Assembly (NCBI GenBank): GCA_031292385.1
Contig: JARLHE010000011.1
Location: forward strand, 43,879 to 107,878
DNA: 64,000 nt
Origin: Oligoflexia bacterium
GTDB taxonomy: Bacteria; Bdellovibrionota; UBA1018
Reading direction: 5' to 3'
This document shows, in pieces, positions 1 to 9,634 of the stretch. A model generated the notes under the pieces. It was not told the DNA's origin and did not search any database. It saw nothing but the letters and a program-made list of their open reading frames with translations. Each line of letters opens with the position of its first letter. The stretch's first letter is position 1. Position numbers and translations under genes: made by a program.

Positions 1-1
1 T

Positions 2-409
2 CCGACGCAGACCGTGGACGGGATTCATGCGACCCCACAAGGGTATATCAACGTGGCTCATGTTTGGGCTCCCGAGGTGGCGAATGCCGTTCATCAGATC
101 ACCGGGCAAATGCCCGCGTCCTGCGCGAGCGTGCTATCCGGAGCCGGTCTCGATTACGAGAACGATAGCCTCTATTTCTTGTATTACATGAACTGGAATT
201 TTTATTACTTCAACGGAAGCGCGTACCAGCCGATCTATAGCAGCCCGGTTGTGCAGACCGCGCAGGCTAACTTCCCGATGATATTGTCAGCGGTGACTCA
301 AGCCACGGAGCTCGCGGAGCAAGGCTCTTGCGTGCCGGCGCAAAACGTCATCAACCAATACAGCAGTGAGGTGCAAAACACCGTTGCCGCGATCGTTACC
401 GGTAAATGA
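2..409 (+). CDS. SGNH/GDSL hydrolase, C-terminal part
   Basis: The reading frame is open from the window edge, so the gene starts upstream. The first visible residues contain D-G-I-H-A-T-P-Q-G-Y, which matches block V of SGNH/GDSL esterases, where the Asp and His belong to the catalytic triad. The remaining ~115 residues are aromatic-rich and unlike any motif I know; they include two Cys that could form a disulphide, which fits an exported enzyme. The nucleophile Ser block lies outside the window. The family call rests on one motif, so substrate is unknown. Confidence 0.6.
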   Translation, partial: PTQTVDGIHATPQGYINVAHVWAPEVANAVHQITGQMPASCASVLSGAGLDYENDSLYFLYYMNWNFYYFNGSAYQPIYSSPVVQTAQANFPMILSAVTQATELAEQGSCVPAQNVINQYSSEVQNTVAAIVTGK

Positions 410-419
410 AGGACAGCGC

Positions 420-1577
420 CTATGCGTCGGCCGCCTCGCCGAGCATCTGGCGGGCGATGATCACGCGCTGGATTTCGTTCGTACCCGCGCCGATTTCCAT
501 GAGCTTGGCGTCGCGCATATAGCGTTCAACGGGGAATTCACGGGTGTAGCCGTAACCCCCCAAGATCTGAATCGCGTCGAGCGCCACTTTCGTGGCCATT
601 TGCGCGCTTTGCAGTTTGGCTTTTGCGGCCATCATCGAGGCTTCTTTGCCGACCATCATGCCCATATCCCACATTTTTGCGGCATCATAGGTGAGGCAGC
701 GGCAGGCCTCATACCAGGCCGACGCTTCGGCCAGGCGCTCTTGAATCTGTTGGAACGCGCCGATCGGCTTTCCGAACTGGCTTCGCTCCTTCGCGTAGCG
801 AGTGGCGACTTCGATCGATGCGCGCGCGATGCCGAGGGAGATGCCTGAAATCGTGATGCGTTCGATATCGAGATTGCGCATCATCATCTTGATGCTCGAT
901 CCTTCTTCGCCGACGCGTTGGGCGGCGGAAATCCGGCAATCGGCGAACACGAGCTCACCGGTAGGGGAGGCGCGCATGCCCATTTTTGAAAATTTCTTTC
1001 CCGTTGAAAATCCCGGCATTCCGCGCTCAATCAAAAAAGTCGAGACGTCGCGCTTGCCTTCGCCGGTTTTCGCGTAGACGTAAAAGACGTCGCCGTTGGG
1101 GCCGTTGGTGATCCAGGTTTTCGAGCCGTTAATCACATATTGATCGCCCGAGCGCTGGGCTTTGGTCTTCATGCCGAGCGCATCCGAGCCGGCGCCGGGC
1201 TCGGACATTCCCATGCCGCCCAGATGTTCTCCGCTGATTAATTTCGGGAGGTATTTTTTCTTTTGCTCGGGGGTCCCGTTCTTGGCGATTTGATTCACGC
1301 ACAAAATCGTATGAGCCAGGTAGGAGAGGGTCGTCGAGGCGTCGACGGCGCCCATTTCTTCCATGGTGATGGTCGCGGCAACCGCATCCATCCCCGTGCC
1401 CCCGTCTTCTTCGGGGACGATGATCCCTAAAAGACCCAGTTCCCCCATTTTGTAAAAAGATTCCCGGTTGAAGCCTTCCTCATGGTCGAGCGTTTCGATC
1501 TTGGGCGCCAGGGAGCTTTGAGCGAATTGACGTACCGTGTCTTGGAGCATTTTGTGCTCATCAGTAAAAAACCACAT
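420..1577 (-). CDS. Acyl-CoA dehydrogenase, isovaleryl-CoA dehydrogenase type
   Basis: FAD-dependent alpha,beta-dehydrogenation of an acyl-CoA thioester. From the chosen ATG (1577) the protein is 385 residues, the usual family length; a longer frame to 1685 adds an unlikely leader. Visible are the MSEPGAGSD and WITNG flavin/substrate motifs. At the C-terminus the segment IGAGTNEIQR has Ala where medium- and short-chain enzymes carry the catalytic Glu. Instead a Glu sits in the LDIERI segment (about residue 239), the position used by isovaleryl-CoA dehydrogenases. This suggests branched-chain (leucine) catabolism, but no other leucine-pathway gene is adjacent. It is divergent from the next gene with about 70 bp between starts. 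Confidence 0.85.
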   Translation of the reverse strand: MWFFTDEHKMLQDTVRQFAQSSLAPKIETLDHEEGFNRESFYKMGELGLLGIIVPEEDGGTGMDAVAATITMEEMGAVDASTTLSYLAHTILCVNQIAKNGTPEQKKKYLPKLISGEHLGGMGMSEPGAGSDALGMKTKAQRSGDQYVINGSKTWITNGPNGDVFYVYAKTGEGKRDVSTFLIERGMPGFSTGKKFSKMGMRASPTGELVFADCRISAAQRVGEEGSSIKMMMRNLDIERITISGISLGIARASIEVATRYAKERSQFGKPIGAFQQIQERLAEASAWYEACRCLTYDAAKMWDMGMMVGKEASMMAAKAKLQSAQMATKVALDAIQILGGYGYTREFPVERYMRDAKLMEIGAGTNEIQRVIIARQMLGEAADA

Positions 1578-1644
1578 AAGAATAAGGTGACCTCTTTGAT
1601 CAGGGGTGCTTGAAGTAACTGAATAACGTGTCATACTCCATAAC

Positions 1645-3699
1645 ATGGGTGGGGGCGAATTCAACACAACGACCAACGAGATCATCGAATCAACTAGGAC
1701 CTCCGCTGAGTTTCCGGTGCAGATCCTTGTGAATTATTGGGAAATGCAGGTTCCTCTTATCGGGAATCGGCTTGACGAGCTGCTTCTTAGTGGCGTGCGT
1801 CATGTGACCAGTTTCCTTCCTTGGCAAGCGTTGGAGTCAGATATTTCTCATACGCTGGTCCGTTTTCTTCAGGGCATCAGCGAAAGAAATATGACGGTTT
1901 CGTTGATTGTTTCGCCCGAAGTCGGAATCCACTATCCGAATTCCGGGTTGCCGAAGGACATCCTCGGCAAGACCGAGGCAGCGGCCCAGAGCATCGAAAG
2001 AGGGCCGATCGTAATCGGGTTGCCCCCGAACCAGTTCGCGATTCCGTCGCTTTTGTCGTCGGATTTCACGAAACGCTATTACAGTTTCATCGCCAGGGTC
2101 GACAGCTTGCTCGCCGATTTTGAAAAAACCCAGGGGCGTCCCTTGAATTTCATCACGCTTGTCCTGACCGGCAGCCTGTGGAAATACTATCGCCCCAGCA
2201 CCCGCTCTTCGAGCTCTCCTTATTTTGGGGCTTGTGGCGATTATTCGGCCAATGCCGCAGTGAGCTTCCGCCAACGGCTGGATGATTTTTACTCTCACGC
2301 CGAATTCACGGAATCATCGCCATCCGCGGCCAACCGCTGGAAAACCCACGAAATGGAGCGCATCAACCGCGCCTGGTTTTATCAGCAATGCGAGGCGATC
2401 TTCCGCAACCGGACTTTGCACTTCGCCCGTCGAAGAGCGAAGTCGGTGAATATCCGCGAAATCGAGCTTTTTACGCCCGAAGCCGATCCATCGCTGACTT
2501 ACAGCTATTTTCTCCAGTCCCTCTCGTCGAGTCGGCGCGGAGCCGATTTCGAGCGTCTTTCGGGCCTTGTTGATGAAGCCGCTTCCGTGGGCTCGATGGG
2601 CAGCCAATCCGCGGCGGTGCCGTTCGTTCATTGGAGCACGCTCGGCGGATTCCGGGCGCTGTCCGATTCCGAGCGCCAATTTTTGGTGCTGAAGTCCTTG
2701 CTTCTCGCCGGCGGCTGCGGTGGCGGAGTTTTGATCGACGAGGACGAGTGGCTTTCTTTTTCGCGCGGATTCCGCAATCGCGTGGAGAAGTTCGCTCGCG
2801 CCGTCGATCGGGGGGATTTGCGTCTTCGAAACGAAGTCCTGTATCTTTGCCCGCATCTTTGGAGCGGCCCGGGGCTTTGGTCGAGCGTTTTCCGAAAAGC
2901 CGGGCTTTCGGCCCGCAAGATTTCATCTCTCGATTGGGTCGAACAAGGCGCCAATCAAGAGGCCCTGGTTTTGATCGTGGATCCATCGCTCGTCTTGACG
3001 CGCGAGACGGTGCAGCGCCTTTTGCGCTGGCAGTCGCAAGCCGCGGACCGCGTATTGGTGCTTCCGCGAAGCGCCCTTTATTCGGACGGGGCGCGGGCTT
3101 TGCTTGATTCGGTCGGAACCAGCCGGAAAATCGAGATCAGTCTGGGGGTTTCCTACCGGCTCCAGCCACTGGGGACGGGGAAACTGGTCGTTTACGATCC
3201 GACTGAGCTGGATCCCACCCGCGATCTGTCCGGGCCGGAATGGGATAAGTTTTTCGGAGCGGTCACCGCTCTTGCCGAGGTCGAAGACCCCATCCGCGCG
3301 AGCGATGCGCGCTTGAGCTTGATTCCTTTGGCGCGGAGAGATCAAAGCGTCGGTTTGTTTATTTTGAACGGAACCCGAGGCAGCGTTTCCGGCGACATCC
3401 TTTTTCCGACGAGCGTGTCGATCTCGGATCTGATGAACGAGCTTTCGTCGAACGCCGCGTCTCGCGACGTGAAAGCTGGTGCGGGTGCGCCGGCCGCGAG
3501 AAGGTTCGCGCTCGACGTGCCGGCTTGCGGAGTGTTGCCGCTTTCGGTGGATCGAGTGGGCTTAGGCACTCGTTCCGATAACCGGGCCGCCGATCAGCTC
3601 GGAGCTTTAGGCAAGGCCAATTCGCTCGCGGCCGCCGCCGCGGAGTTGCCGGGTTTGGGCACGACTGGCGAAGGCGGGGAGGCGTCGATATGGAGCTAA
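1645..3699 (+). CDS. Large protein with TIM-barrel-like N-terminus, possibly glycoside-hydrolase-like
   Basis: 684 residues, no signal peptide. The N-terminal ~350 residues alternate hydrophobic strands and amphipathic helices in the manner of a (beta/alpha)8 barrel of the GH42/GH14 kind (for example a segment ending in VRHVTSFLPW, then VSLIVSPEVGIHYP). The middle part resembles a Rossmann/amidotransferase-like domain and the C-terminus is Ala/Gly-rich. I cannot point to a certain catalytic Glu pair, so an enzymatic role is inference. It overlaps the next gene by 10 bases, so the two are probably translated together and act together. Confidence 0.55.
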   Translation: MGGGEFNTTTNEIIESTRTSAEFPVQILVNYWEMQVPLIGNRLDELLLSGVRHVTSFLPWQALESDISHTLVRFLQGISERNMTVSLIVSPEVGIHYPNSGLPKDILGKTEAAAQSIERGPIVIGLPPNQFAIPSLLSSDFTKRYYSFIARVDSLLADFEKTQGRPLNFITLVLTGSLWKYYRPSTRSSSSPYFGACGDYSANAAVSFRQRLDDFYSHAEFTESSPSAANRWKTHEMERINRAWFYQQCEAIFRNRTLHFARRRAKSVNIREIELFTPEADPSLTYSYFLQSLSSSRRGADFERLSGLVDEAASVGSMGSQSAAVPFVHWSTLGGFRALSDSERQFLVLKSLLLAGGCGGGVLIDEDEWLSFSRGFRNRVEKFARAVDRGDLRLRNEVLYLCPHLWSGPGLWSSVFRKAGLSARKISSLDWVEQGANQEALVLIVDPSLVLTRETVQRLLRWQSQAADRVLVLPRSALYSDGARALLDSVGTSRKIEISLGVSYRLQPLGTGKLVVYDPTELDPTRDLSGPEWDKFFGAVTALAEVEDPIRASDARLSLIPLARRDQSVGLFILNGTRGSVSGDILFPTSVSISDLMNELSSNAASRDVKAGAGAPAARRFALDVPACGVLPLSVDRVGLGTRSDNRAADQLGALGKANSLAAAAAELPGLGTTGEGGEASIWS

Positions 3700-4532
3700 A
3701 TCACGATTGGCGCGGGTTCAGCGCGATTTTCAATCCGCGCCGCCGGTCGAGTGCGAAGCTGCTGGCCGGCGAAACGACGGTTGCCCCGAGCAGCACGGTT
3801 CATATCATCGCGGACGGATCGATCATCCTTGCCGCGCAGAGCGCGGATGGCGAGGATTTCTCGCGCTGGCACGGGAAATCCGTGGAAGCTTTTTTCGACG
3901 CGTACTCGGGTCGCGAGCTCGCGATCATCGATCGCAAGCAGGCGGATCAGAAACTCACCGAGGCTCTCGCGCTTTCCCATATTCACGAGCAGGCCGCGTT
4001 TTTCCGCGACGAGAGCACGGTGCGCGTGATTTCCCGCGGCAAGAGCAAAATCCAGACGGGGGTTGACGCGTCAGCGGCCTCCCATCATTTTTTGATCGGC
4101 GCGCTTCAGGGCTGGTGGGCCAAAATCCTTCCGTCATCTTACGGTTTTTTCATTCGACTCGAGGAAGCCGCGACCGCGGCTTCGAACAACCCTATGGCTC
4201 GCGTTTCCTATCGGGAGATTTTTGTTTTGATCCGGCGCGGGCGTCTGGTGCTTTTTCATACGCCGGATCTGACTTCGCTGGGGCAGGATCGTTCGCGCGC
4301 GCCGGCGGCGGTCGTGAAGTATCTGTCGGAAAAGCATGCCGTGCCCGTTCAAGGCCTGGTCGCGTCGGCCGATGATTGGGCTGAATGGTCGGAGCTAGGG
4401 AGCGATTCTTTGCACGCCCGCGCGGCTTGGAAAAAGCTCGCGGTCGCTATTCAATCGAACGAAGCCCAGCTCGTGCCTTTTCGCTGGCAAGCCATGACAT
4501 TGATCGCGACGCGCGGTTTCTTCGGGTTTTAA
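3690..4532 (+). CDS. Hypothetical protein coupled to the TIM-barrel-like gene
   Basis: 280 residues with no signal peptide or membrane helix. I recognise no family. The frame is well supported by its 10-base start/stop overlap with the preceding gene and by third-position G+C typical of the neighbours. Its sequence is mixed alpha/beta with several Trp. The coupling to the upstream TIM-barrel-like protein suggests an accessory subunit, but function is unknown. Its stop overlaps the convergent small exported gene by four bases. Confidence 0.6.
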   Translation: MELNHDWRGFSAIFNPRRRSSAKLLAGETTVAPSSTVHIIADGSIILAAQSADGEDFSRWHGKSVEAFFDAYSGRELAIIDRKQADQKLTEALALSHIHEQAAFFRDESTVRVISRGKSKIQTGVDASAASHHFLIGALQGWWAKILPSSYGFFIRLEEAATAASNNPMARVSYREIFVLIRRGRLVLFHTPDLTSLGQDRSRAPAAVVKYLSEKHAVPVQGLVASADDWAEWSELGSDSLHARAAWKKLAVAIQSNEAQLVPFRWQAMTLIATRGFFGF

Positions 4533-4936
4533 AGAGCGCAGATAAAAGTCGAGGGATGATCGCCGGGGATCATGGCGAATCCGCCGACTGCGCCCGTGCT
4601 TAACCGGTAGCCGCCTTGGATCAGCGGTTTTTCGATCCAAAGAGTGATCGGTCCGTCGGGCAGCATCTCCGATTTTTCGGGGTTTTGTAGGTATTGAAGG
4701 AAGTTCGTATCGCGCTTCGGAGCGTATTTGGCATCCAGCAGGAAGCTGAGCGTGACATCCGAGTAGCGAAGCACTTGGGCCGTTACTTCCGGGCCGGAAA
4801 CCTTGATTTTGATGATTTCGGTATCGTAACGGCATCCGCCGGTGGAGATGCATCGGCAGCTATAATCATAGTCGGCTCGAGCGGTGGTTGCGGCAAAGAA
4901 CAAGGTAAGACTCAAAAGAACGCCTGGGTACTGCAT
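4529..4936 (-). CDS. Small exported protein
   Basis: 135 residues from the ATG at 4936, chosen because it opens a clean signal peptide (hydrophobic LLSLTLFFAATTARA, cleavage after ARA). The frame extends further upstream but without a signal-like sequence. The mature part starts with a Cys cluster (C-R-C-I-S-T-G-G-C), suggesting disulphides in the periplasm, and ends in Cys-Ala-Leu. No family recognised. It converges on the previous gene with a four-base overlap. Confidence 0.6.
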   Translation of the reverse strand: MQYPGVLLSLTLFFAATTARADYDYSCRCISTGGCRYDTEIIKIKVSGPEVTAQVLRYSDVTLSFLLDAKYAPKRDTNFLQYLQNPEKSEMLPDGPITLWIEKPLIQGGYRLSTGAVGGFAMIPGDHPSTFICAL

Positions 4937-5056
4937 AGGATGGCCGGTGGTATAGAGAAACCGAGTGATTTCGTCAATGTGATTCCGGGCATTTTCGGAT
5001 GTTTTCCACAATTCAGATTGAAAAAAATGCCGCGAACCGCTAATTAGCAGACCGAA

Positions 5057-6211
5057 ATGATCTATTTCCAATCGCTCACTCTGGAAGAACTAGCTGCTCA
5101 TTTGCTGCCTTTAAGTCGCGATGATCGTCAGGCCCGATATCGCGCAAAGATGCTATATCATTGGGTTTATCAGCGTTTTGTCGACGATTGGGACCTGATG
5201 AGTGACCTCTCCAAGCCCGTCCGCGCATGGCTCAAGGAGAACGTCGAAATCCATCGTCTCCAGGAGCACTATTCAAAGCAGGCGGTGGACGGAACCCATA
5301 AGTTCTTGTGGTATCTCCAGGACGGGAAAACGATTGAAAGCGTGATCATTCCCGCCGCGCTTTCGGAAAAGGGCGAAGAGGCGTTTTTCGCGGGCCGTCC
5401 GAGCCAAGAGGCTCTCGATTCCGATCATTGGAAGCGCCTGACGGCCTGCATTTCAAGCCAGGTGGGCTGCGCCATGTCTTGTAAGTTCTGCCTGACCGGC
5501 GTGCAGGGGCTTGATCGTCATCTTCAGACCCACGAGATCGTGACTCAGATCCACGAGCTTCGGCGCCGCGCCCCGATTACCAATATCGTGTTCATGGGCA
5601 TGGGGGAGCCGCTTCATAATTTCGAAAACGTTTCGAAAGCCTGCAAGATCCTGCTCGATACCGATGGCTTCAATTTTTCGAAGCGCAAGGTCACCGTTTC
5701 GACCTCGGGCCTGGTTCCGGCGATCGAAGAGCTCGGCAAAACCGTCGACGTCTCGCTTGCGATTTCGTTGAACGCCACGACCGATGAGCAGCGCTCGGAA
5801 ATCATGCCGGTGAACAAGAAGTGGAACATCGAGCAATTGCTCGATGCTTGCCGTAATTACCCGCTCGGGCCCCATCGCCGCATCACGTTCGAATACGTCA
5901 TGCTCAAGGATTTCAACGACAGCCTGGCCGATGCCGCGCGTCTAGTGAAGCTGACGGCGAAGATCCCTTCGAAGATCAACCTGATCCCGTTCAATGAGCA
6001 TTCCGGCTCGATCTATAAACGGCCTTCGGATGAAACCGTGAAGGCGTTCCAGAAATACTTGCTTGATCGTAACCTCACCGCGACCGTGCGCATCTCGCGC
6101 GGACGCGATATTCTGGCGGCTTGCGGGCAGTTGCGGAGTATTTTCGGGACCGCGCGCGGCACTGAGCGGCATAAAGACTATCAAGACACCAACCGGCAAT
6201 CAGTCGTCTGA
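5057..6211 (+). CDS. rlmN: 23S rRNA/tRNA adenine-C2 methyltransferase RlmN
   Basis: Radical SAM methyltransferase that methylates C2 of A2503 in 23S rRNA and A37 in some tRNAs, a translation-fidelity function. 384 residues. The CxxxCxxC cluster motif is C138-AMS-C142-KF-C145; the conserved C-terminal segment GRDILAACGQL carries the second methyl-relay Cys, and the N-terminal helical RNA-binding part is complete. Compared with the textbook enzyme there is an insertion of about 25 residues just before the cluster motif (residues ~103-128). It stands as a single gene with its own upstream gap. Confidence 0.93.
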   Translation: MIYFQSLTLEELAAHLLPLSRDDRQARYRAKMLYHWVYQRFVDDWDLMSDLSKPVRAWLKENVEIHRLQEHYSKQAVDGTHKFLWYLQDGKTIESVIIPAALSEKGEEAFFAGRPSQEALDSDHWKRLTACISSQVGCAMSCKFCLTGVQGLDRHLQTHEIVTQIHELRRRAPITNIVFMGMGEPLHNFENVSKACKILLDTDGFNFSKRKVTVSTSGLVPAIEELGKTVDVSLAISLNATTDEQRSEIMPVNKKWNIEQLLDACRNYPLGPHRRITFEYVMLKDFNDSLADAARLVKLTAKIPSKINLIPFNEHSGSIYKRPSDETVKAFQKYLLDRNLTATVRISRGRDILAACGQLRSIFGTARGTERHKDYQDTNRQSVV

Positions 6212-6230
6212 GCCGTTTGCGCTTCGGATC

Positions 6231-7016
6231 TCAACGATTTTTCTGCACGGAAGGCAGCGCGTACGGCCGGCCCACGCGCGGCGAGGCGGTTTTCTGTTTG
6301 GGGGCCTGCGCACGCGCCGGGTCCGGGGCGGACGATTTTTTCACCTCCGCCAACCGCGCTTGGCTCTGTTTCAGCATTTCGGTGATTTGCTCGCGTTGTT
6401 TCTGCGCGCGGTCCAGGCTGGTGACCGCCGCGACCGGAGCGGGCGTCTGGGCGGCGATCGGAAAATTGAGAACGGGTTGGGGCGCGGGCGGGCGAGCGAC
6501 CTTGCGCGCTTCGATCTCGCGCATGATCTCGATGTGGCGGGCCTTCTCCATCGCGAGCTCTTGCGAGAGCTTGAAGCGGTCGTTTTCCGCTTTTTGCCAG
6601 TATTCTTCGATCTTTTCGTTTTGAGCTTTCACCTTCGCGACCAGCTCGTTCCATTTGAGGGATCCGGCCTTGAGCTGCTGCGTGAGCTGATTGTTTTTCG
6701 AGCTCGCGGCCGCGAGTTTTTGTTCGAGCGCGTGGTTTTTTTCGATCGCGGCCTTCTCGCGGGCCAGCTGCTGGGTATTCGCGGCCTTGAGCGCCGCGAT
6801 TTGTTTCTCGAGCTCGCGGATACGCTCCAGGTTCGCGGTGTTCTCCGGGGTCGGCATGGACCGAAGCCTCAGCTCGAGCTCGACTTGGCCGCGCAGGAGC
6901 GCGTCTTGGGTGGCTTTGAGCGCTTCCTCGAGGGATTTCGCGCGGGCGATCGCGCTTTCCATTTCGCGGAAGATGAGAGTGGTCATATTTCCGAATTCTG
7001 CGGTTTTTGTACTCAT
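6231..7016 (-). CDS. Coiled-coil protein of unknown function
   Basis: 261 residues, cytoplasmic by sequence. Residues ~15-165 are an almost continuous heptad-type coiled coil rich in Ala, Leu, Glu, Lys and Gln; then a Pro/Ala-rich linker (~170-200), a second short coiled coil (~200-225) and a basic Pro/Ala/Lys tail ending in Lys-Asn-Arg. No enzymatic motif. Starts with ATG at 7016. It converges on rlmN and is followed by the radical SAM gene upstream. Likely structural or scaffolding, but this is inference. Confidence 0.6.
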   Translation of the reverse strand: MSTKTAEFGNMTTLIFREMESAIARAKSLEEALKATQDALLRGQVELELRLRSMPTPENTANLERIRELEKQIAALKAANTQQLAREKAAIEKNHALEQKLAAASSKNNQLTQQLKAGSLKWNELVAKVKAQNEKIEEYWQKAENDRFKLSQELAMEKARHIEIMREIEARKVARPPAPQPVLNFPIAAQTPAPVAAVTSLDRAQKQREQITEMLKQSQARLAEVKKSSAPDPARAQAPKQKTASPRVGRPYALPSVQKNR

Positions 7017-7064
7017 TCTGTTTATATTCTCTTGAATCAGAATGAGTCTGTCAAACGCGTCGGG

Positions 7065-8000
7065 TTATTGACGCGCGCCTTGGCGGCAGCCGCGGGTCTG
7101 GAGGAAATCGCGAATATGATTGTGCGGAGTCCAGCGCTCCCGGCTCCATTCCGGCGCCAGGCATTCTTCCTTGTGGGTGGCGTTGGCGAAGAGCCGTTCC
7201 AGGTAGATCGAAGGCGAAAGGTTTTCGATAAAGTCCGCGACGACTTGCGCGTATTGATCGAGCGAGAGAGTCGGGAAAGGCTGCTCTTTCCAGCGGCGCG
7301 CCAGGATGGTGTGCTCGAGGATCATCAATTGATGGAGCTTCGCGCCCCGAACGCCGAATCGGTTGAGGATCCGTGCGGCATCGCGCGCGGCGGCCGGCGA
7401 ATCCATCGGGGAGCCGAACATGAGGTGGACGCAGGTATGGACGTGCGGGGCGCGCTCGGCCAGCCTCTGAAGCGCGTCGATCGAGCATTGGGCGCTGTGG
7501 CCGCGCGCAAGCCACTCGAGCGTGGGGTCCTCGAAGGATTGAACCCCGAGCTCGAGCGAGACGTAGGTTTTTTGAGCCAGCTCCTCGAGCAGGTCGATGA
7601 CAGGGTCCGGGATGCAGTCCGGACGGGTGCCGATGCAAAGCCCTTGAATTTCCGGGTGCGACGCCGCCTCTTCATAGATCGAGCGGAGGTAATCGATGTC
7701 GGAATACGTGTTCGTGTAGCTTTGAAAATAGGCGAGAAACCGGGTGGCTCGGAAGCGCTCCCGAATCTCCGGCAAGCGCGCGTCGATCTGGGCGGTTATG
7801 GCAAGTCCGCGGCCCTTCTTGCCGAAAAAGGAACTGGAGCCGCGCAGGTCGCAAAAGGCGCAGCCTTCTTTGGCGAGAGTCCCGTCGCGAGTCGGACAGG
7901 TGAGCCCGCTCGCGACGACGACTTTATAGGTTTTGCCGCCGAAAGTTTCCTCTAAATAACGGCTATAGGGATAATGCGTTTCGGCCAGTTCGTACTGCAT
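7065..8000 (-). CDS. Radical SAM protein, YhcC/TIGR01212 type
   Basis: 311 residues. The cluster-binding region is C-P-T-R-D-G-T-...-G-C-A-F-C, the unusual longer-spaced motif of the TIGR01212 (E. coli YhcC) family, followed by family segments YFQSYTNTY, IGTRPDCIP, LELGVQS and KLHQLMILEHT. The reaction of this family is not established; members use SAM radical chemistry. It is transcribed toward the coiled-coil gene with a 48-base gap. Confidence 0.88.
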   Translation of the reverse strand: MQYELAETHYPYSRYLEETFGGKTYKVVVASGLTCPTRDGTLAKEGCAFCDLRGSSSFFGKKGRGLAITAQIDARLPEIRERFRATRFLAYFQSYTNTYSDIDYLRSIYEEAASHPEIQGLCIGTRPDCIPDPVIDLLEELAQKTYVSLELGVQSFEDPTLEWLARGHSAQCSIDALQRLAERAPHVHTCVHLMFGSPMDSPAAARDAARILNRFGVRGAKLHQLMILEHTILARRWKEQPFPTLSLDQYAQVVADFIENLSPSIYLERLFANATHKEECLAPEWSRERWTPHNHIRDFLQTRGCRQGARQ

Positions 8001-8033
8001 GGGTTACTGCTTTAGGTTACTGCTTTTCTCGAT

Positions 8034-8414
8034 TTAGCGGCGGCGAGCCGGCTTGCTGCTGTATTTGCCAGTGCTCTTGGCGGGCTTGGCGGCCGCCAGC
8101 CGGGTTTCAATGCTCTGAACGGCGGTTTTCAGCTGATCGATCTCGGCCTTAAGTTGTCCGGCGGAGGCCCCGACGCCCTGAGACTCGGTTTTCAGCTGAT
8201 TGATCGCATCGACGATTTGCTTCAACTCCGTTTCGTGCGCTTGGGTTCTTTTCATGATTTCGGCTTGCGAGGCTTTCATCGCGTCGATTTGGTCTTGCAT
8301 CGCCTGCTGACCGGGGCATGAGGGCATCGTAACCCCCATCAAGGCGACCGTACCGGTCAGGGCGATCGCGCGAATCGGCCAACGTAAACTTTTAGAATTG
8401 AAGAAATTTTCCAT
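8034..8414 (-). CDS. Small lipoprotein-like coiled-coil protein
   Basis: 126 residues. A basic N-terminus and hydrophobic stretch (residues ~13-29) end in M-P-S-C, a weak lipobox, so lipidation at Cys33 is possible but not certain. Residues ~37-110 form a coiled coil with repeated heptads, and the tail is Lys/Arg/Ala-rich, which resembles small murein-type or OmpA-linker lipoproteins. Function unknown. It lies between the radical SAM gene and rodA on the same strand. Confidence 0.6.
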   Translation of the reverse strand: MENFFNSKSLRWPIRAIALTGTVALMGVTMPSCPGQQAMQDQIDAMKASQAEIMKRTQAHETELKQIVDAINQLKTESQGVGASAGQLKAEIDQLKTAVQSIETRLAAAKPAKSTGKYSSKPARRR

Positions 8415-8459
8415 AGTAACCCCTTGTTTAACAATAAGGCTAACATGGACTGCCGCTCG

Positions 8460-9632
8460 CTAGAACATGAATTTTTTATTGGCGATATTGGTAAGAATCG
8501 CGACCGATATCACGGAAGTCATGAGAGCCGAGCCCCCGTAACTCATGAAAGGAAGCGGCACCCCGACGATCGGCAGAAGCCCCATCACCATCCCCATGTT
8601 AATGAAGATGTGCCAGAAGAAAATCGTCACGATTCCTAGGGCCAGAAGCACCCCGAACTTGTCATGGGATTGATAGGCGACGGAGAGCCCGTTCAGGAGA
8701 AAGGCGAAATAAAGCGCGGCGAGAATCATGCATCCGACAAAGCCGTGCTCTTCGCTGAAAACGGAGAAAATAAAGTCCGTATGGTGTTCGGGAAGGAAGT
8801 TGAGCTGACTTTGAGTTCCTTTTTTATAGCCTTTGCCGAGAATTTCGCCGCTGCCCACCGCGATCATGGATTGAATGGAGTTGTAGCCCGAACCTTTGGG
8901 GTCTGACATGGGGTCAAGAAAGGTGACCAAGCGCTGACGTTGATAGGGCTTCAAGCCAAAGGTGTAGACGGTCGGCAGCGCCAACGCCATGCAAGTTCCT
9001 ATGATCAGGAGCGTTTTCGTCTTAATCTTCATGAAAAGCATCATCGTTCCGAAGGTCGCAAGGACGATGAGCGCGGTGCCCAGGTCGGGCTGAAGCATGA
9101 TGAGTCCGCAGGGAATCAGGACCAGCAAAGCGGGCAGGAATAGGTCCTTGAACCCGTATCCGCCGACGGTTCGGTCGCTTTCGAAGTACTTGGCCAGACA
9201 GATCACGACCGAGAGCTTCATGAATTCCGAGGGCTGCACGCGGAAGGAGCCGAAACCGATCCAGCGCTTGGCTCCGAGCGAGCTTTTGCCCGCCACCAGG
9301 ACCGCTACCAGCAAGAGCAGATTCAGGAAATAGATGACGTAAGCCATTCGCGAAAACAGCGAATAGTGAAAGAGCAGGATAATGGCCGTAGCCACCATCC
9401 CGATCCCGAACCAAAGAAGCTGGTTTTTGTAGAGTCCCAGTGCCTTGTCTTCCACCGCGGTCGCGCTGATCAGGTTGAAAATACCGATTCCGAAAAGAAT
9501 GAATTCGAGGATGAGTAAGGTCCAGTTAAAGCGTTTCAGCTCGTCCTCGTACATCCCCGTGTTCATGTGGTCGCCGGAGTATGCTTCCCAGCCGAAGGGG
9601 GTTTCAGGTGTTTCGGTCGAGGTATGAGTCAT
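8460..9632 (-). CDS. rodA: Rod-shape SEDS glycosyltransferase RodA
   Basis: SEDS-family peptidoglycan polymerase of the elongation machinery in the inner membrane. 390 residues with ten or so membrane segments after a ~35-residue cytoplasmic N-terminus. Family motifs are seen: [46 protein letters not shown] and the C-terminal [15 protein letters not shown]. It is the last gene of mreC-mreD-mrdA-rodA, two bases after mrdA, so it is made with its partner transpeptidase. Confidence 0.96.
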   Translation of the reverse strand: MTHTSTETPETPFGWEAYSGDHMNTGMYEDELKRFNWTLLILEFILFGIGIFNLISATAVEDKALGLYKNQLLWFGIGMVATAIILLFHYSLFSRMAYVIYFLNLLLLVAVLVAGKSSLGAKRWIGFGSFRVQPSEFMKLSVVICLAKYFESDRTVGGYGFKDLFLPALLVLIPCGLIMLQPDLGTALIVLATFGTMMLFMKIKTKTLLIIGTCMALALPTVYTFGLKPYQRQRLVTFLDPMSDPKGSGYNSIQSMIAVGSGEILGKGYKKGTQSQLNFLPEHHTDFIFSVFSEEHGFVGCMILAALYFAFLLNGLSVAYQSHDKFGVLLALGIVTIFFWHIFINMGMVMGLLPIVGVPLPFMSYGGSALMTSVISVAILTNIANKKFMF

Positions 9633-9634
9633 AA

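Noticed and set aside
6063..7955. Long plus-strand open frame over the coiled-coil and radical SAM genes
   Set aside because: It is the antisense shadow of two minus-strand genes with clear composition and family support; its own product is Arg/Leu-rich low-complexity sequence with no motif.
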